Origin: CTSoil-075 sp964292325
GTDB lineage: Bacteria > Bacillota > Negativicutes > DSM-13327
Length of the DNA stretch: 37,904 nt
Assembly: GCA_964292325.1 (NCBI GenBank)
Contig: CAXYVG010000026.1
Location: forward strand, 1 to 37,904
Direction of reading: 5' to 3'
Shown one piece after another: positions 25,311-33,599 of the stretch. Both the position numbers and the translations under genes were made by a program. The notes beneath the pieces are model-generated. The model was not told the DNA's origin, made no database searches, and saw only the letters and a program-made list of their open reading frames with translations. Position 1 is the first letter of the stretch. Each line of letters starts with the position of its first letter.

Positions 25311-25744
25311 CTACTCTTCGACTTCACACCCACACCACATATTCTTCTTACCCATGTGTTCCTGCACCGTATTTAGCATTTCGCCAAATCGCTGAAAATG
25401 AACCACTTCTCGCTCCCATAAGAATCGTAATGTATCTTTCACACATGGATCATCCGTCAGATGAATCAGATGTTCATAAGTTACCCGTGCTTTTTGCTCT
25501 GCAGCCATATCTTCCGTCAAATCTGCAATTGGATCACCAAGGCAGGCAATGTAAGATCCGCACCAAGGCACACCATTGGCATCCGTCCAAAATAACCCAT
25601 GATTATGCTGAGCATATTGCCCGCCCCAACCGGCCTCTTCATAATCTTTAGGCGATGCTCCCTCTACTAATTTATACACCATAGCGGCTATCATTTCCAT
25701 ATGTGCTAACTCTTCGGTACCGATATCCGTCAATAACGCTTTAG
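25311..25744 (-). pseudogene. cotJC: 3' part of interrupted cotJC (manganese-catalase family)
   Basis: From LLTDIGTEELAHMEM to the end this is CotJC, a spore-coat di-manganese catalase relative. It holds ligand sets EExxH (EELAH), the Glu of AAEQKA and the His of REVVHFQRF. The first ligand Glu and about 37 N-terminal residues are absent here. They lie at 33655-33769, beyond the inserted element. In the interrupted state the frame continues into element DNA (to 25799), giving an unrelated N-terminus without a ribosome binding site. Joining at ATAACGCTTTAG gives an uninterrupted 178-codon frame. The gene ends in TAG. Confidence 0.88.
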
Positions 25745-25759
25745 GTTTATGTACATGTT
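25733..25759. mobile_element. attL-type junction of the element
   Basis: The 12-bp core ATAACGCTTTAG at 25733-25744 is followed by the inner arm ending in TTATGTACATGTTGA (to about 25761). The outer flank is cotJC codons LTDIGTEE on the minus strand. Confidence 0.85.
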
Positions 25760-25890
25760 GACATGGTGTATTGATCAGTGCTGTATTGAAATGGGTCACT
25801 GGTTCAAAAATGGATAATCGCCAGCAGGAAAATGGATGGCTTTACTTGCTAAAGCAGTATAAACCATTGCCCCTTGTCCAATTTTTTTCC

Positions 25891-25946
25891 CCTAGAAGAG
25901 TGCTGGTATGCACGCAACAGCGTGAATACCAGCACTCTTCTAGGGA
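25891..25946. repeat. Long near-perfect inverted repeat inside the element
   Basis: Arms of 20 bp (beginning CCCTAGAAGAGTGCTGG) are followed by one mismatch and a further CACGC/GCGTG pairing around a 4-nt loop. No T run follows on either strand, so it is not an ordinary terminator. It lies between attL and the KilA-N gene. It could be a protein-bound cruciform, an RNase III target or an IS/MITE relic. Confidence 0.75.
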
Positions 25947-26031
25947 AATCTTATTTGATAGGGCAATCGTCATTATCTTTGTTTAAGTAGCTTTCATTGC
26001 TTAAAAACGCGCAGCCCATTTCAAATTTCCA

Positions 26032-26895
26032 TTATTCACTGTCTCTTTTAGCTGATGTTATATTGTTTATTTGTTTTACCGCACTATTATTGAGAAATGA
26101 TTGCAACTGTCTGCGAGCCATCTGATTTAATTCTATCAATCTTTGTTTTTGCTCTAAACCTTGACTTATTAAGTGAGCATTTATATTTTCCAAATTGACC
26201 ATAACAATAAGTTGTTCTATGCTTGCAAAATCACGTATATTGCCTTTGGCGTCTGGATTTTCTTCACGCCATTCTTTTGCGGTTTTACCAAAGAGAGCAA
26301 CATTTAAAATATCGGCCTCACTGGCATAGGTTATACTAATCAACTTAGGTGTCAATTCATTAGAAATTAGATTTTCTTTTATAGCATCAGTATGAATTTT
26401 ATAATTTGCTTTAGCAAGCACCCTTTTCACATTCCATTCAGAAGATAAACGACTGTTTTCGTTTTCTTTAAGTTGTTGATATTCTTTGATCAAATATAGT
26501 TTAAATTCTGGGCTGATCCACATTCCAAATTCAAAAGCAATATCTTTGTGAGCATATGTACCACCGTATCTTCCAGCTTTTGCGATTAATCCTATTGCAT
26601 TTGTCTTCTCCACCCATTCTTTTACACTTATCTTATAACTATTTAATCCCACTTGACTTTTAATTATGGCAAATTCGCCATAATTAAAATCAGGATTATA
26701 CATTTGTTCCCAAATCCCTAAAAATTCAACTGTGTTTCTATTTCTCAACCAATCAGCAATAAAAAAATCTCCATCTTTGGCTTTTAGCATATCCGTTAAA
26801 GAAATATAATCATTATCATTTTTGCCAGTTGATGTTATTGAAACATCAATACCTTTAACATTAATCGTTGCTTTTAAAGGTTTCTCTTTATGCAT
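26032..26895 (-). CDS. KilA-N domain protein
   Basis: 287 residues. Residues about 8-130 form a KilA-N DNA-binding domain (DNDYISLTDMLKAKDGDFFIADWLRNRNTVEFL split, then KAGRYGGTYAHKDIAFEFGMWISPEF). The C-terminal half is helical, with no known domain. Such proteins are typical of phages and integrative elements and probably bind DNA; the exact role is unknown. A strong GGAGG lies eight bases before the ATG. Confidence 0.85.
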   Translation of the reverse strand: MHKEKPLKATINVKGIDVSITSTGKNDNDYISLTDMLKAKDGDFFIADWLRNRNTVEFLGIWEQMYNPDFNYGEFAIIKSQVGLNSYKISVKEWVEKTNAIGLIAKAGRYGGTYAHKDIAFEFGMWISPEFKLYLIKEYQQLKENENSRLSSEWNVKRVLAKANYKIHTDAIKENLISNELTPKLISITYASEADILNVALFGKTAKEWREENPDAKGNIRDFASIEQLIVMVNLENINAHLISQGLEQKQRLIELNQMARRQLQSFLNNSAVKQINNITSAKRDSE

Positions 26896-27000
26896 CCATT
26901 TGACCTCCTATATTAAATCCTACTAATAAAAAACATCATTCACTATGAGTTATAAAGCTCGTGTAAAACAGTACTGGGAACAGCCGAATTATGTTGAATA

Positions 27001-27570
27001 TTATTTAAACGGAGATGAAACTATATTCATAAACTGATTTTTCACCTTGCTTTTAAAATACGGCATATAATTACTCTCGCTTGACAATTCTATCCAGTCC
27101 TGAACCAAATTTGTTTTTAAATTACTACGATCTACAAGAAATTGACTTACTATTTTATAGCGAATGACCTGTTTCCCCAAAAATAAATTCCCTGCATGAC
27201 GAGCTGACTCAATTGCTTTAATGCAACTAGAAGCATTACATGGTGAACATTTTATATACTCACATCTAGACAGTATTTGAGCATCACATTCATCGCGATC
27301 AATTTCTAATTTCTCAACATCAATATTTATTTCAAAAATAAAGGCTGTTTTTTTATATGTAATTTCATCTGAATCAGTTGTTTTAACGCTTTTTAAACCA
27401 TATTTAAATGCAATTTTCTCCGAAGGAGTTACATAGACATAGCCATAGGTAGTCTTCTCTATTCCTGTAAGACCGTTATGATGGCTATTTAATGCACTAG
27501 CCATTTGTATCTTACCACTCTTTAATATTTGTTCACCATTGCGCTTGCTTGTACCATGATATATCTTCAT
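27001..27570 (-). CDS. ADP-ribosyltransferase-like protein (HGT-type), possible toxin
   Basis: 189 residues from ATG 27570 (ribosome binding site GTGAGG). The N-terminal MKIYHGTS is the YHGT/HGT motif of PARP- or RES/DUF3990-like ADP-ribosyltransferase folds. YGYVYVTPSEKIAFKYG follows where such folds have the Y-x10-Y-type second motif. Four cysteines sit in CEYIKCSPCNASSC, possibly metal-binding. Its position beside regulatory element genes suits a defence or toxin gene. No antitoxin is obvious except perhaps the 49-residue neighbour. Confidence 0.5.
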   Translation of the reverse strand: MKIYHGTSKRNGEQILKSGKIQMASALNSHHNGLTGIEKTTYGYVYVTPSEKIAFKYGLKSVKTTDSDEITYKKTAFIFEINIDVEKLEIDRDECDAQILSRCEYIKCSPCNASSCIKAIESARHAGNLFLGKQVIRYKIVSQFLVDRSNLKTNLVQDWIELSSESNYMPYFKSKVKNQFMNIVSSPFK

Positions 27571-27676
27571 TTTATACCTCACAATGCATAATTTATCTTT
27601 ATAATGATAATAATAAATCCAAGTCGTACGCAATTGCTGGAAACTGCAAACAACTTGGATTATTTATCATGGGTAA

Positions 27677-27826
27677 TTAGCCCTTGCGACTACGTTTTGA
27701 TGGGAAACGCCAGAATGGACGGCCGTAATCAGCGGCTACCATGAGTTGTCCCCAACGGTTGGTATATTCTTTACAAATAATCCACCCGTTGTTTTCTTCT
27801 TTTAACTTTTTTTGTTCATTTTTCAT
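27677..27826 (-). CDS. Small hypothetical protein (49 residues)
   Basis: ATG 27826 behind AAAGGAG (ten bases). MKNEQKKLKEENNGWIICKE opens a basic protein with a C-terminal FPSKRSRKG tail; nine Trp/Phe/Tyr residues lie in the middle. Not recognised. It lies just upstream of the ART-like gene and may be co-transcribed with it. Confidence 0.45.
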   Translation of the reverse strand: MKNEQKKLKEENNGWIICKEYTNRWGQLMVAADYGRPFWRFPSKRSRKG

Positions 27827-27855
27827 TATCAACAGGCTCCTTTTTAAGACGCCCA

Positions 27856-27884
27856 TTGCCAAAATAACTAGCATATGCTAAAAT
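27856..27884 (+). promoter_or_regulatory. Promoter of the candidate small RNA
   Basis: TTGCCA (27856-27861), 17 bp and TAAAAT (27879-27884) on the plus strand, with transcription predicted from about 27891. Confidence 0.5.
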
Positions 27885-27890
27885 ATCATC

Positions 27891-28006
27891 ACAAATCAAT
27901 ATATTTTATCCAGCAACATAGGATAGAAATTTCTTATCGTAAGAGCGCCAACTCCTACGATAGGGCAACGAACGCCAAGCTAACCGCTTGGTGGTTTTTC
28001 TTTTTT
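27891..28006 (+). ncRNA. Candidate about 115-nt antisense small RNA
   Basis: A plus-strand unit with its own promoter, an internal hairpin (TATCGTA/TACGATA) and an excellent intrinsic terminator (CGCCAAGC-loop-GCTTGGTG then GTTTTTCTTTTTT). It has no convincing plus-strand ORF. It is antisense to the 3' side of a short minus-strand frame directly after immA. The layout recalls type I toxin-antitoxin RNAs of Firmicute elements (compare txpA/ratA of the Bacillus skin element), although no membrane toxin is left intact. Confidence 0.5.
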
Positions 28007-28015
28007 ATGAAACAT
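27980..28015 (-). pseudogene. Short frame after immA, possible toxin remnant
   Basis: GGAGAG and ATG 28015 begin MFHKKEKPPSG, which ends in TAG. The basic tail looks like the C-terminus of holin-like type I toxins whose membrane segment has been lost (inference from general resemblance). Confidence 0.3.
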
Positions 28016-28029
28016 ATATTTTCTCTCCT

Positions 28030-28554
28030 TTATGATATTTTTGCTAGTTGTATTTTTGCAGCTTCTTGCGATACTCCGCATTTTTCTGCCACTTCTCTAA
28101 TTTTCATTCCGGTAACTAGATGAGCAGGAACAAGGAGTTCACCAGCAAACGCTTTTGCCTGCCATTCTGGATTTTTGTATGCTGGTAATGTCACTCCTTT
28201 TTCCATACGTGCATGAGCTACATGTGAGGGTTGATGGAGAAAATAATGTCCTAATTCATGTGCTATTGTCGCCCGATCTCTTCCGCTACCTTCATCCGCT
28301 CGTAAATATACATCTTCTCTTATACGCATTAAATGTCTTTCTGGATAAGTTAATCCATGACACTCCCCTAGTTCATCTTCACTTGCGACATCAAAAACAA
28401 ACTTGGGAACCAATTGTGGTAAAATCAATTCTACAAATCTAATTATTGGGAAATACAACTGTTTTTCATAACCAAATGTTTTTCTTATTAAAAAAGCTTG
28501 TGTACGAATATCAGATCTACTAAGTGGGTTTGCAACTATTGAATGATGATCCAT
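28030..28554 (-). CDS. ImmA/IrrE-family metallopeptidase
   Basis: 174 residues with the zinc-peptidase motif AHELGHYFLHQ (HExxH, His99/Glu100/His103 from the start used). The motif is preceded by ATIAHE and followed by a second segment, WQAKAFAGELLVPAHLV, typical of ImmA. A C-terminal HTH-like end (VAEKCGVSQEAAKIQL) is present. ImmA proteins cleave or inactivate the partner XRE repressor and so derepress mobile elements. I use ATG 28554, which has GGAG eight bases upstream. It is co-transcribed with the XRE gene 16 bp upstream. Confidence 0.9.
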   Translation of the reverse strand: MDHHSIVANPLSRSDIRTQAFLIRKTFGYEKQLYFPIIRFVELILPQLVPKFVFDVASEDELGECHGLTYPERHLMRIREDVYLRADEGSGRDRATIAHELGHYFLHQPSHVAHARMEKGVTLPAYKNPEWQAKAFAGELLVPAHLVTGMKIREVAEKCGVSQEAAKIQLAKIS

Positions 28555-28570
28555 CAGCATCTCTCCAATA

Positions 28571-28930
28571 TTATGAATTATTTTTATTAAGCATGTTTAA
28601 AATTTTCTGTTTTTCCTCTTCATTCAAGGAAGTAAATTCTCTGGCAAAAGCCATTACAACTTTTCGGTCTTCATCGCTTTTGCCTCTCAGATTAAACCGT
28701 ACATCGTTTTTTGATGTTCCAATAGCTTCTTTTAATTCTTTAAATTGCTCGCCAGTGAGTTTGTACAGTTCCTCTAAGGAATCAAGCCAACTTTCCGGAG
28801 CATTACGCTTACCAGTTTCAACCGCTGAAAGAAATGCGGGAGTTACTTTTAATTTTTCAGCCATATCCTTCATAATTTCTCCATGATCAATGCGAATCTT
28901 TCGGCAAAACTTACCAAATGCCGTTAGCAT
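28571..28930 (-). CDS. XRE-family repressor of the element
   Basis: 119 residues from ATG 28930 (GGAGG eight bases before it). The helix-turn-helix spans about residues 8-60 (GEIMKDMAEKLKVTPAFLSAVETGKRN), followed by a dimerisation tail with LNEEEKQKILNML. With ImmA downstream this forms the repressor/anti-repressor pair known from ICEBs1-type elements. It probably controls its own promoter and possibly excision. Confidence 0.9.
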   Translation of the reverse strand: MLTAFGKFCRKIRIDHGEIMKDMAEKLKVTPAFLSAVETGKRNAPESWLDSLEELYKLTGEQFKELKEAIGTSKNDVRFNLRGKSDEDRKVVMAFAREFTSLNEEEKQKILNMLNKNNS

Positions 28931-28957
28931 TTCACACACCTCCTATATCTTGATCTA

Positions 28958-29001
28958 ATTATACCAAATACAAACAATAAAATCAACCAATTTTAGTTGA
29001 A
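28958..29001 (-). promoter_or_regulatory. Promoter and operator of the XRE-immA genes
   Basis: TTGATT (28981-28986), 17 bp and TATAAT (28958-28963) on the minus strand. The inverted repeat TCAAC/GTTGA (28983-29001) overlaps the -35 and suits autorepression. Confidence 0.6.
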
Positions 29002-29144
29002 TATTTATATCAAAATTCAGTAACTACTCTCTCTCAAATGATAAAACTGCTCCTATTCTCATCGACCCGTTAAGGTAACAAATAAAGAATGTCCCAACTG
29101 TCATTCAGAAAAACATGAGGACCGCCCTTGTACTCTAAAATAAC

Positions 29145-29174
29145 TTGAAATAATAGCTGAAATGGCTCTATAAT
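29145..29174 (+). promoter_or_regulatory. Promoter of the 71-residue gene
   Basis: TTGAAA (29145-29150), 18 bp and TATAAT (29169-29174) on the plus strand. It is divergent from the XRE promoter. Confidence 0.5.
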
Positions 29175-29226
29175 ATTAAGTATGTGGAAAATATCCATAA
29201 ATAAGTAAAAGAATGAGGGCAAATTA

Positions 29227-29442
29227 ATGACCAAAAAATCTGATCTAGATCGTCTTAAAGCAACTACACAAGACTTGTTAGAAATTACATTTGACCTTGG
29301 CAAAAGCCTTTCATCTGAAGAGTATCAGAAATTGATCGATCTTTGTGATTCGTGCAACATGGGATTTCACAACTGGAACCTTAGCAACTTTACGCAATTC
29401 AAAAATGGGCTTAATAAAATGGAAGAAGATATCGAGGACTAA
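29227..29442 (+). CDS. Small hypothetical protein (71 residues)
   Basis: MTKKSDLDRLKATTQDLLEI begins an acidic helical protein with two Cys (LCDSCN) and the acidic end KMEEDIED. GAGGG stands seven bases before the ATG, a promoter is present and a shared terminator follows. It is divergent from the XRE repressor, the position often taken by the first regulated gene or excision factor of an element. Function unknown. Confidence 0.55.
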   Translation: MTKKSDLDRLKATTQDLLEITFDLGKSLSSEEYQKLIDLCDSCNMGFHNWNLSNFTQFKNGLNKMEEDIED

Positions 29443-29553
29443 TTTAACTAGAAACGAGAGACGTACAAACAATATCATAACATCACCTACCATGGATCTG
29501 TGCTCAACTGTACTGTGCATCCAATACACAATATAATAAAATATGTTAAAGAT

Positions 29554-29598
29554 GACGGGGTTGTTGATAATATCTAAGATTATGTCAACAACCTCGTC
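29554..29598. terminator. Bidirectional terminator between convergent small genes
   Basis: GACGGGGTTGTTGA and TCAACAACCTCGTC pair over 14 bp (one G-T) between the 71-residue gene and the convergent 87-residue gene. Confidence 0.65.
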
Positions 29599-29634
29599 TC
29601 CTAAAGAACTGCCTAATAAGTCAGATAAATGACT

Positions 29635-29898
29635 TTATTTATTCGCATAACTATTCCGAATATTTTCAATATTAGTTCGACCATGAGGATTGTTACCATT
29701 CCCATCAATAATATCTGCATCATAGCATCCAATAATCGGCTTAAGACGTTTATTATACCATTCAGTTATACTGGTATTAACTGCCGCCTTTCTTTCATAA
29801 TCATAGGGCGCAAATTCAATGTTTCTTGGGCATCTAATAACAACCTTAACTTCTTCTAAATTAAAAATCTGTCTTTCAATTTCTGTAGCTGAGACCAC
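29635..29898 (-). CDS. Small hypothetical protein (87 residues)
   Basis: GTG 29898 is chosen because GGGAGG lies eight bases upstream; the GTG at 29907 is too close. The protein contains VKVVIRCPRNIEFAPYDYER and GCYDADIIDGNG, with Asp-rich loops. Not recognised. Confidence 0.5.
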   Translation of the reverse strand: MVSATEIERQIFNLEEVKVVIRCPRNIEFAPYDYERKAAVNTSITEWYNKRLKPIIGCYDADIIDGNGNNPHGRTNIENIRNSYANK

Positions 29899-29907
29899 TT
29901 TAATCAC

Positions 29908-30205
29908 CTCCCGAACATGGAATATATAAATTTTACCAAAAAATAAACATGCTGTAAATATGGGATTAATAAAAGGTTAATATAAAGTTATTTTGACTAA
30001 ATTTTAATGTTAGTACTGTAGCGTCTAGTAGACCTTATGCAACAATATGTACAATATATATAATTTTGTATATTATAATTGTTTTTTAGAAGTATGATCT
30101 CCGCTATATCTCCCAGCAAAATTTTAATATAATTATGACAACATTCACCCGTTGACACGAATATTAAAGCTAATACTGTTGCAATTTTCTTTATGCTCTA
30201 AAATT
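29908..30205. other. A/T-rich gap, no gene seen
   Basis: About 300 bp with no convincing frame. An A/T-rich inverted stretch (ACAATATGTACAATA ... TATATTATAATTGT, about 30043-30083) may be a promoter/operator, but nothing can be assigned. Confidence 0.4.
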
Positions 30206-30238
30206 AAAATTAGGGCGACACAATGTCGCCCCAATTTT
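30206..30238 (-). terminator. Terminator of the 242-residue gene
   Basis: GGGCGACA and TGTCGCCC with flanking AATT pairing; a T-rich tail follows on the minus strand. Confidence 0.75.
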
Positions 30239-30966
30239 TAACCAAAATGAGAAAATGCACTCTGCGATTGTATCTCTGCTAACGTTTTATACCGTCGTAA
30301 TGAACAAAATTCAAGATAATTATTTATTGTCTCTAAAGCAGCTTCTGTACCAAACTGCATATTATATTGGAGTCGTTGATGATATGGCAACAACGTATAT
30401 TCGTAACAAACAGAACATAAAGACGCCAAAGAAACTTTAATGCCTTGATTCATCTGAATCTGTTGGGCATAAAAAGTAATCGGCCACAATGGTATCGCTC
30501 TTTGCAAACCAATACATCCAACAATTTTCGATCCCTTTTTTGCGTATCCATGACTTTCAACATATTCATATACTAAACCACGAGGTATATAAAATTTATC
30601 CGCATAGATATGCGGCATAACCCCAGTCATTATGCGATGATTGATAACATTTGCACATTTCTGACTGACAATTAAAACATCCGCATTCTCAAGCCATTCT
30701 CTTGGAGGTTCTTCTTGAAAGGCACCTGCATTAGCACTATTATAAATATTTAAATTACCTATAATAAGCGTTGGTATCATCGGTGGCTCAACCACTGATA
30801 AAGTAAAATTTCCCTGTGGTATAAAATCTAAAGTTGCTTCTCTTAAAGTTAACCCTTGTTGTAAAATCCTCTCACCTGACCTCGTTTGATGAGTTTTTTG
30901 TTCATCAATATAATTGAGATTGTGAGGAGTGAGATTATACACAGTTAATCCAGCAAATGATGACAT
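30238..30966 (-). CDS. Hypothetical protein with N-terminal NLTPH motif
   Basis: 242 residues from ATG 30966 (GGGAG nine bases upstream). Residues 1-120 contain VYNLTPHNLNYID and ENADVLIVSQKCAN, which recall small phage proteins opening with NLTPH and containing a YIVS-like strand (from memory). The second half (about 150-242) carries CIGLQRAIPLWPITFYAQQ, three clustered Cys and a helical end. Function unknown. It is a monocistronic cargo gene of the element. Confidence 0.55.
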   Translation of the reverse strand: MSSFAGLTVYNLTPHNLNYIDEQKTHQTRSGERILQQGLTLREATLDFIPQGNFTLSVVEPPMIPTLIIGNLNIYNSANAGAFQEEPPREWLENADVLIVSQKCANVINHRIMTGVMPHIYADKFYIPRGLVYEYVESHGYAKKGSKIVGCIGLQRAIPLWPITFYAQQIQMNQGIKVSLASLCSVCYEYTLLPYHQRLQYNMQFGTEAALETINNYLEFCSLRRYKTLAEIQSQSAFSHFG

Positions 30967-31095
30967 TTTTTCCATCTCCCTCTTAGCGGCTAAAGCCACC
31001 GTAAATTTGTGCTATATGCTAATCTTTAGCTGAGCACTCTATAGCCTATATTCTATCACTAAGCATACCCCAAAGCAAGAAATAATAATACCCTT

Positions 31096-31431
31096 TCACT
31101 TATTAATCTCCCCAAAAAGCTTCTCCGCCTCCACCATCGTAGCCTTATAAAAATCCACCACAAAATCTTGATTATCATACTGTTCAGCCGCAATCAATAA
31201 TTCCAATTTTGAAATTACGTAAGCTATACGTTTCAAATAATTCAAATCCGCATTAATGCTTGTGTAAAATTCCACCTTTGCCGTATCTAAAGTCATCGTC
31301 AAAGCAGCATCTAAAATATATTGGGATAGAGTTTTATGGTTAAGTTCTGCTAACCGTTGCAGTTGATTTTTCTCAGCTGGTGTCGCCCAAAACTGTACTT
31401 TTTCAGTCTTGCTTTGAATTATTTTCGGCAT
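31096..31431 (-). CDS. Ribbon-helix-helix protein, MobC-like
   Basis: 111 residues. The first half, KVQFWATPAEKNQLQRLAEL then SQYILDAAL, fits the RHH fold of CopG/MobC accessory proteins. The rest is helical. MobC-type proteins bind oriT for relaxases, but no relaxase is present, so it may instead be a transcriptional regulator or a relic of mobilisation. A structured DNA region lies directly upstream. Confidence 0.55.
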   Translation of the reverse strand: MPKIIQSKTEKVQFWATPAEKNQLQRLAELNHKTLSQYILDAALTMTLDTAKVEFYTSINADLNYLKRIAYVISKLELLIAAEQYDNQDFVVDFYKATMVEAEKLFGEINK

Positions 31432-31559
31432 ATAAAATTCCGCCCTTCGTATTATTATTAGGAGTACCTATTAATGATTGACTACTCAGGAATTGCAAGG
31501 AATCATACTCCTGCTCGTATTCCTATCGGGAGCACCTTAAAACCTATACTACGTATGGT

Positions 31560-31705
31560 CTGACGGCAAATCTATATGATTGCGTCAGGTGTGACCAAAT
31601 TTCTCAAAATTTGGTTGTGGTATATAGCGGTCTGCTTCAATTGTTGCTACCCAAAAGAATCGCAGTATTTGCAGATTATTTGGGGTAGCAACAATTGCGA
31701 TTCTT
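31560..31705. other. Highly structured intergenic region (ncRNA or oriT-like)
   Basis: Four inverted repeats follow one another. The first is CTGAC..GTCAG with inner GCAAATC/GATTGC (31560-31588). The second is ACCAAATTT/AAATTTGGT (31594-31615). The third is CAATTGTTGCTACCC/GGGTAGCAACAATTG (31638-31697). The fourth, AAGAATCGC/GCGATTCTT (31655-31705), lies half in the loop of the third, allowing a pseudoknot or switch. No ORF explains it. Confidence 0.6.
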
Positions 31706-31739
31706 CATCTTATGTTACCTCACTCAGCTTGTACCATTT

Positions 31740-31931
31740 TTAGGCTGCCGGAATATCTTCCGGCTTTTCTTTCATGTTTGCCCTGTTTGCGCGCCGCTGT
31801 TCCCACTTCTCTTTTATCAGTCGTCTCTTCCGTAGAAGCCTAATTACCGGTCCAACACCACCAGGCGAATCAGGCAATCCTTCAATTAATACTCTGATTG
31901 CTACTTTTTCTCTCGCTTCCCTCTCGCTCAT
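31740..31931 (-). CDS. Small basic hypothetical protein (63 residues)
   Basis: ATG 31931 with GAGGTG six bases upstream. MSEREAREKVAIRVLIEGLP opens a protein with an Arg/Lys-rich middle (RLLRKRRLIKEKWEQRRANR). It is divergent from the recombinase. Size, charge and position would suit a recombination directionality factor, but that is only inference. Confidence 0.45.
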   Translation of the reverse strand: MSEREAREKVAIRVLIEGLPDSPGGVGPVIRLLRKRRLIKEKWEQRRANRANMKEKPEDIPAA

Positions 31932-32085
31932 CGTTATCACCTCGGTAATTCTATGAGCAAACAGCCTGTCTTGTTGACAAGTATTTTTATTAAAAAACGA
32001 ACTTTATTTCTTGTATTGCATATACTAATACAGCAGAAAATATCGCCTTTTTGCAATGAAAATTTCATTGAAAGGAGCAATATTT

Positions 32086-33555
32086 ATGATGACTGTAGCT
32101 GGCTATGTTCGAGTTTCAAAAGAAGAGCAAGCAGAAAAAGACATTTCGATCCCCGCCCAAAAATCTAGAATTATGTCTTATTGTCAATCACAAGGCTGGG
32201 AACTACATGATCTGTATGTTGATGATGGTTACAGTGCCAAAGACCTGAATCGACCAGAAATGAAGCGTATGATCAAAGACGTTACCAGCAAGAAATTCAA
32301 TACGATTGTTGTAGTGCGGCTAGACCGTATTTCCCGTAGCCAGAAAGATGTCCTTTATCTCATTGAGGACATCTTTGAGCCTGCTAATATTGGCTTTAAA
32401 TCAGTTACGCAGACCTTCGATACCACAACTGCCTTTGGCAAGGCTGCTATTGGTATGATCGCCGTCTTTGCCCAATTAGAACGAGACCAGCTCATCGAGC
32501 GGGTTGGTGAGGCAAAAAAAGAAGCCGCTGAGCAAGGTCGCTTTATGGGCGGACCAACAGCTTTCGGCTATGAACACAATCCGGCAACCAAAAGCGTTAC
32601 CATTAACGAAATGGAAGCCAAAATAATTAGGCAAATTTATGAAGATTATTTACGTGGTGAAACAGGCTATCAGGCTATTGCAGACAAGCTGAATGAGCAA
32701 AAAATCCCTGCCAAAAAATCAAATTCATGGAGTCGATCAACCTTGCAAAAAATATTGACCAACCCTTTCTATGCTGGCTATATAGCTCATAAAGGTCAAC
32801 TACACCAAGGACAGCATCCCTCTATCATAACAGTAGAGCAATATAATCAAGTGCAAGAAATTCTCACTAGTCGTAATAAATATCTGCCACAAATCCATTC
32901 GGGACTGATTTCTGGACTTATTTATTGCGGTGAATGTGGTGCACGGATGCGGACAAAGAATGTCTGGCAAAACCACCCCCATGACAACCCTAAGAAGATT
33001 ACCCGATATTATATCTGCTATTCGCAAGATGGCAGTACACCTTATATGATCAAAGATGCTGACTGTCGCTGTGGATATAAGAAAGCTGATGAAATGGACA
33101 CGCTTGTCGTGAAGCAGCTTATGCACTATTCAACTAACCCTAAATCAATAAAAGAAGTCGGCAAAGAGCTACTCGCTAAAGCTGCAATTCCTGATAACAC
33201 ACGTATATTAGCGCAAAGCAAAAAAGAACTCGATGTTATCAAAAAGAAACTGACTCGCTGGTATGATGCCTTCGAAAATGGAGCTTTAGCCCCTGATGAG
33301 CTGACCGATCGAGTGAAGGATCTACGTGAGCAGCGCCACTATTTAGAACAGCAACTACTAACCTGTGAAGAGGCTGAGGCGACTAAACTGGATAAGGTCG
33401 ATTCCATTGAAGATTTCATCAAAACTTTGAAGAACTTCCGAAAGGTTTGGGCAGAAGCTAGCCTAGCAGAACAGCGAGTTGTGATCCAGAGTCTTGTTAA
33501 AAAGGTGTTTATTTATCAAGATAATCACATCCAGCTTGAATTTTTCCCCGAGTAA
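32086..33555 (+). CDS. Large serine recombinase (integrase/excisionase of the element)
   Basis: 489 residues. The N-terminal resolvase catalytic domain has Ser11 (GYVRVSKEEQ) and the Arg cluster VVRLDRISRS. FAQLERDQLIERVGEAKKEAA is the long helix E. A recombinase domain (about 165-270) and a zinc ribbon follow (YCGECGARMR near 290 and DCRCGYKK near 335). The last part is a coiled-coil (ARILAQSKKELDVIKKKL-like) and C-terminal tail. Length and order match SpoIVCA/phiC31-type recombinases. ATG 32086 has AAAGGAG upstream. It is adjacent to attR, with a terminator before it. Confidence 0.94.
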   Translation: MMTVAGYVRVSKEEQAEKDISIPAQKSRIMSYCQSQGWELHDLYVDDGYSAKDLNRPEMKRMIKDVTSKKFNTIVVVRLDRISRSQKDVLYLIEDIFEPANIGFKSVTQTFDTTTAFGKAAIGMIAVFAQLERDQLIERVGEAKKEAAEQGRFMGGPTAFGYEHNPATKSVTINEMEAKIIRQIYEDYLRGETGYQAIADKLNEQKIPAKKSNSWSRSTLQKILTNPFYAGYIAHKGQLHQGQHPSIITVEQYNQVQEILTSRNKYLPQIHSGLISGLIYCGECGARMRTKNVWQNHPHDNPKKITRYYICYSQDGSTPYMIKDADCRCGYKKADEMDTLVVKQLMHYSTNPKSIKEVGKELLAKAAIPDNTRILAQSKKELDVIKKKLTRWYDAFENGALAPDELTDRVKDLREQRHYLEQQLLTCEEAEATKLDKVDSIEDFIKTLKNFRKVWAEASLAEQRVVIQSLVKKVFIYQDNHIQLEFFPE

Positions 33556-33599
33556 TCATTACCATTAAGAACTCTATTACTCATAATGGGCAAAATAAA

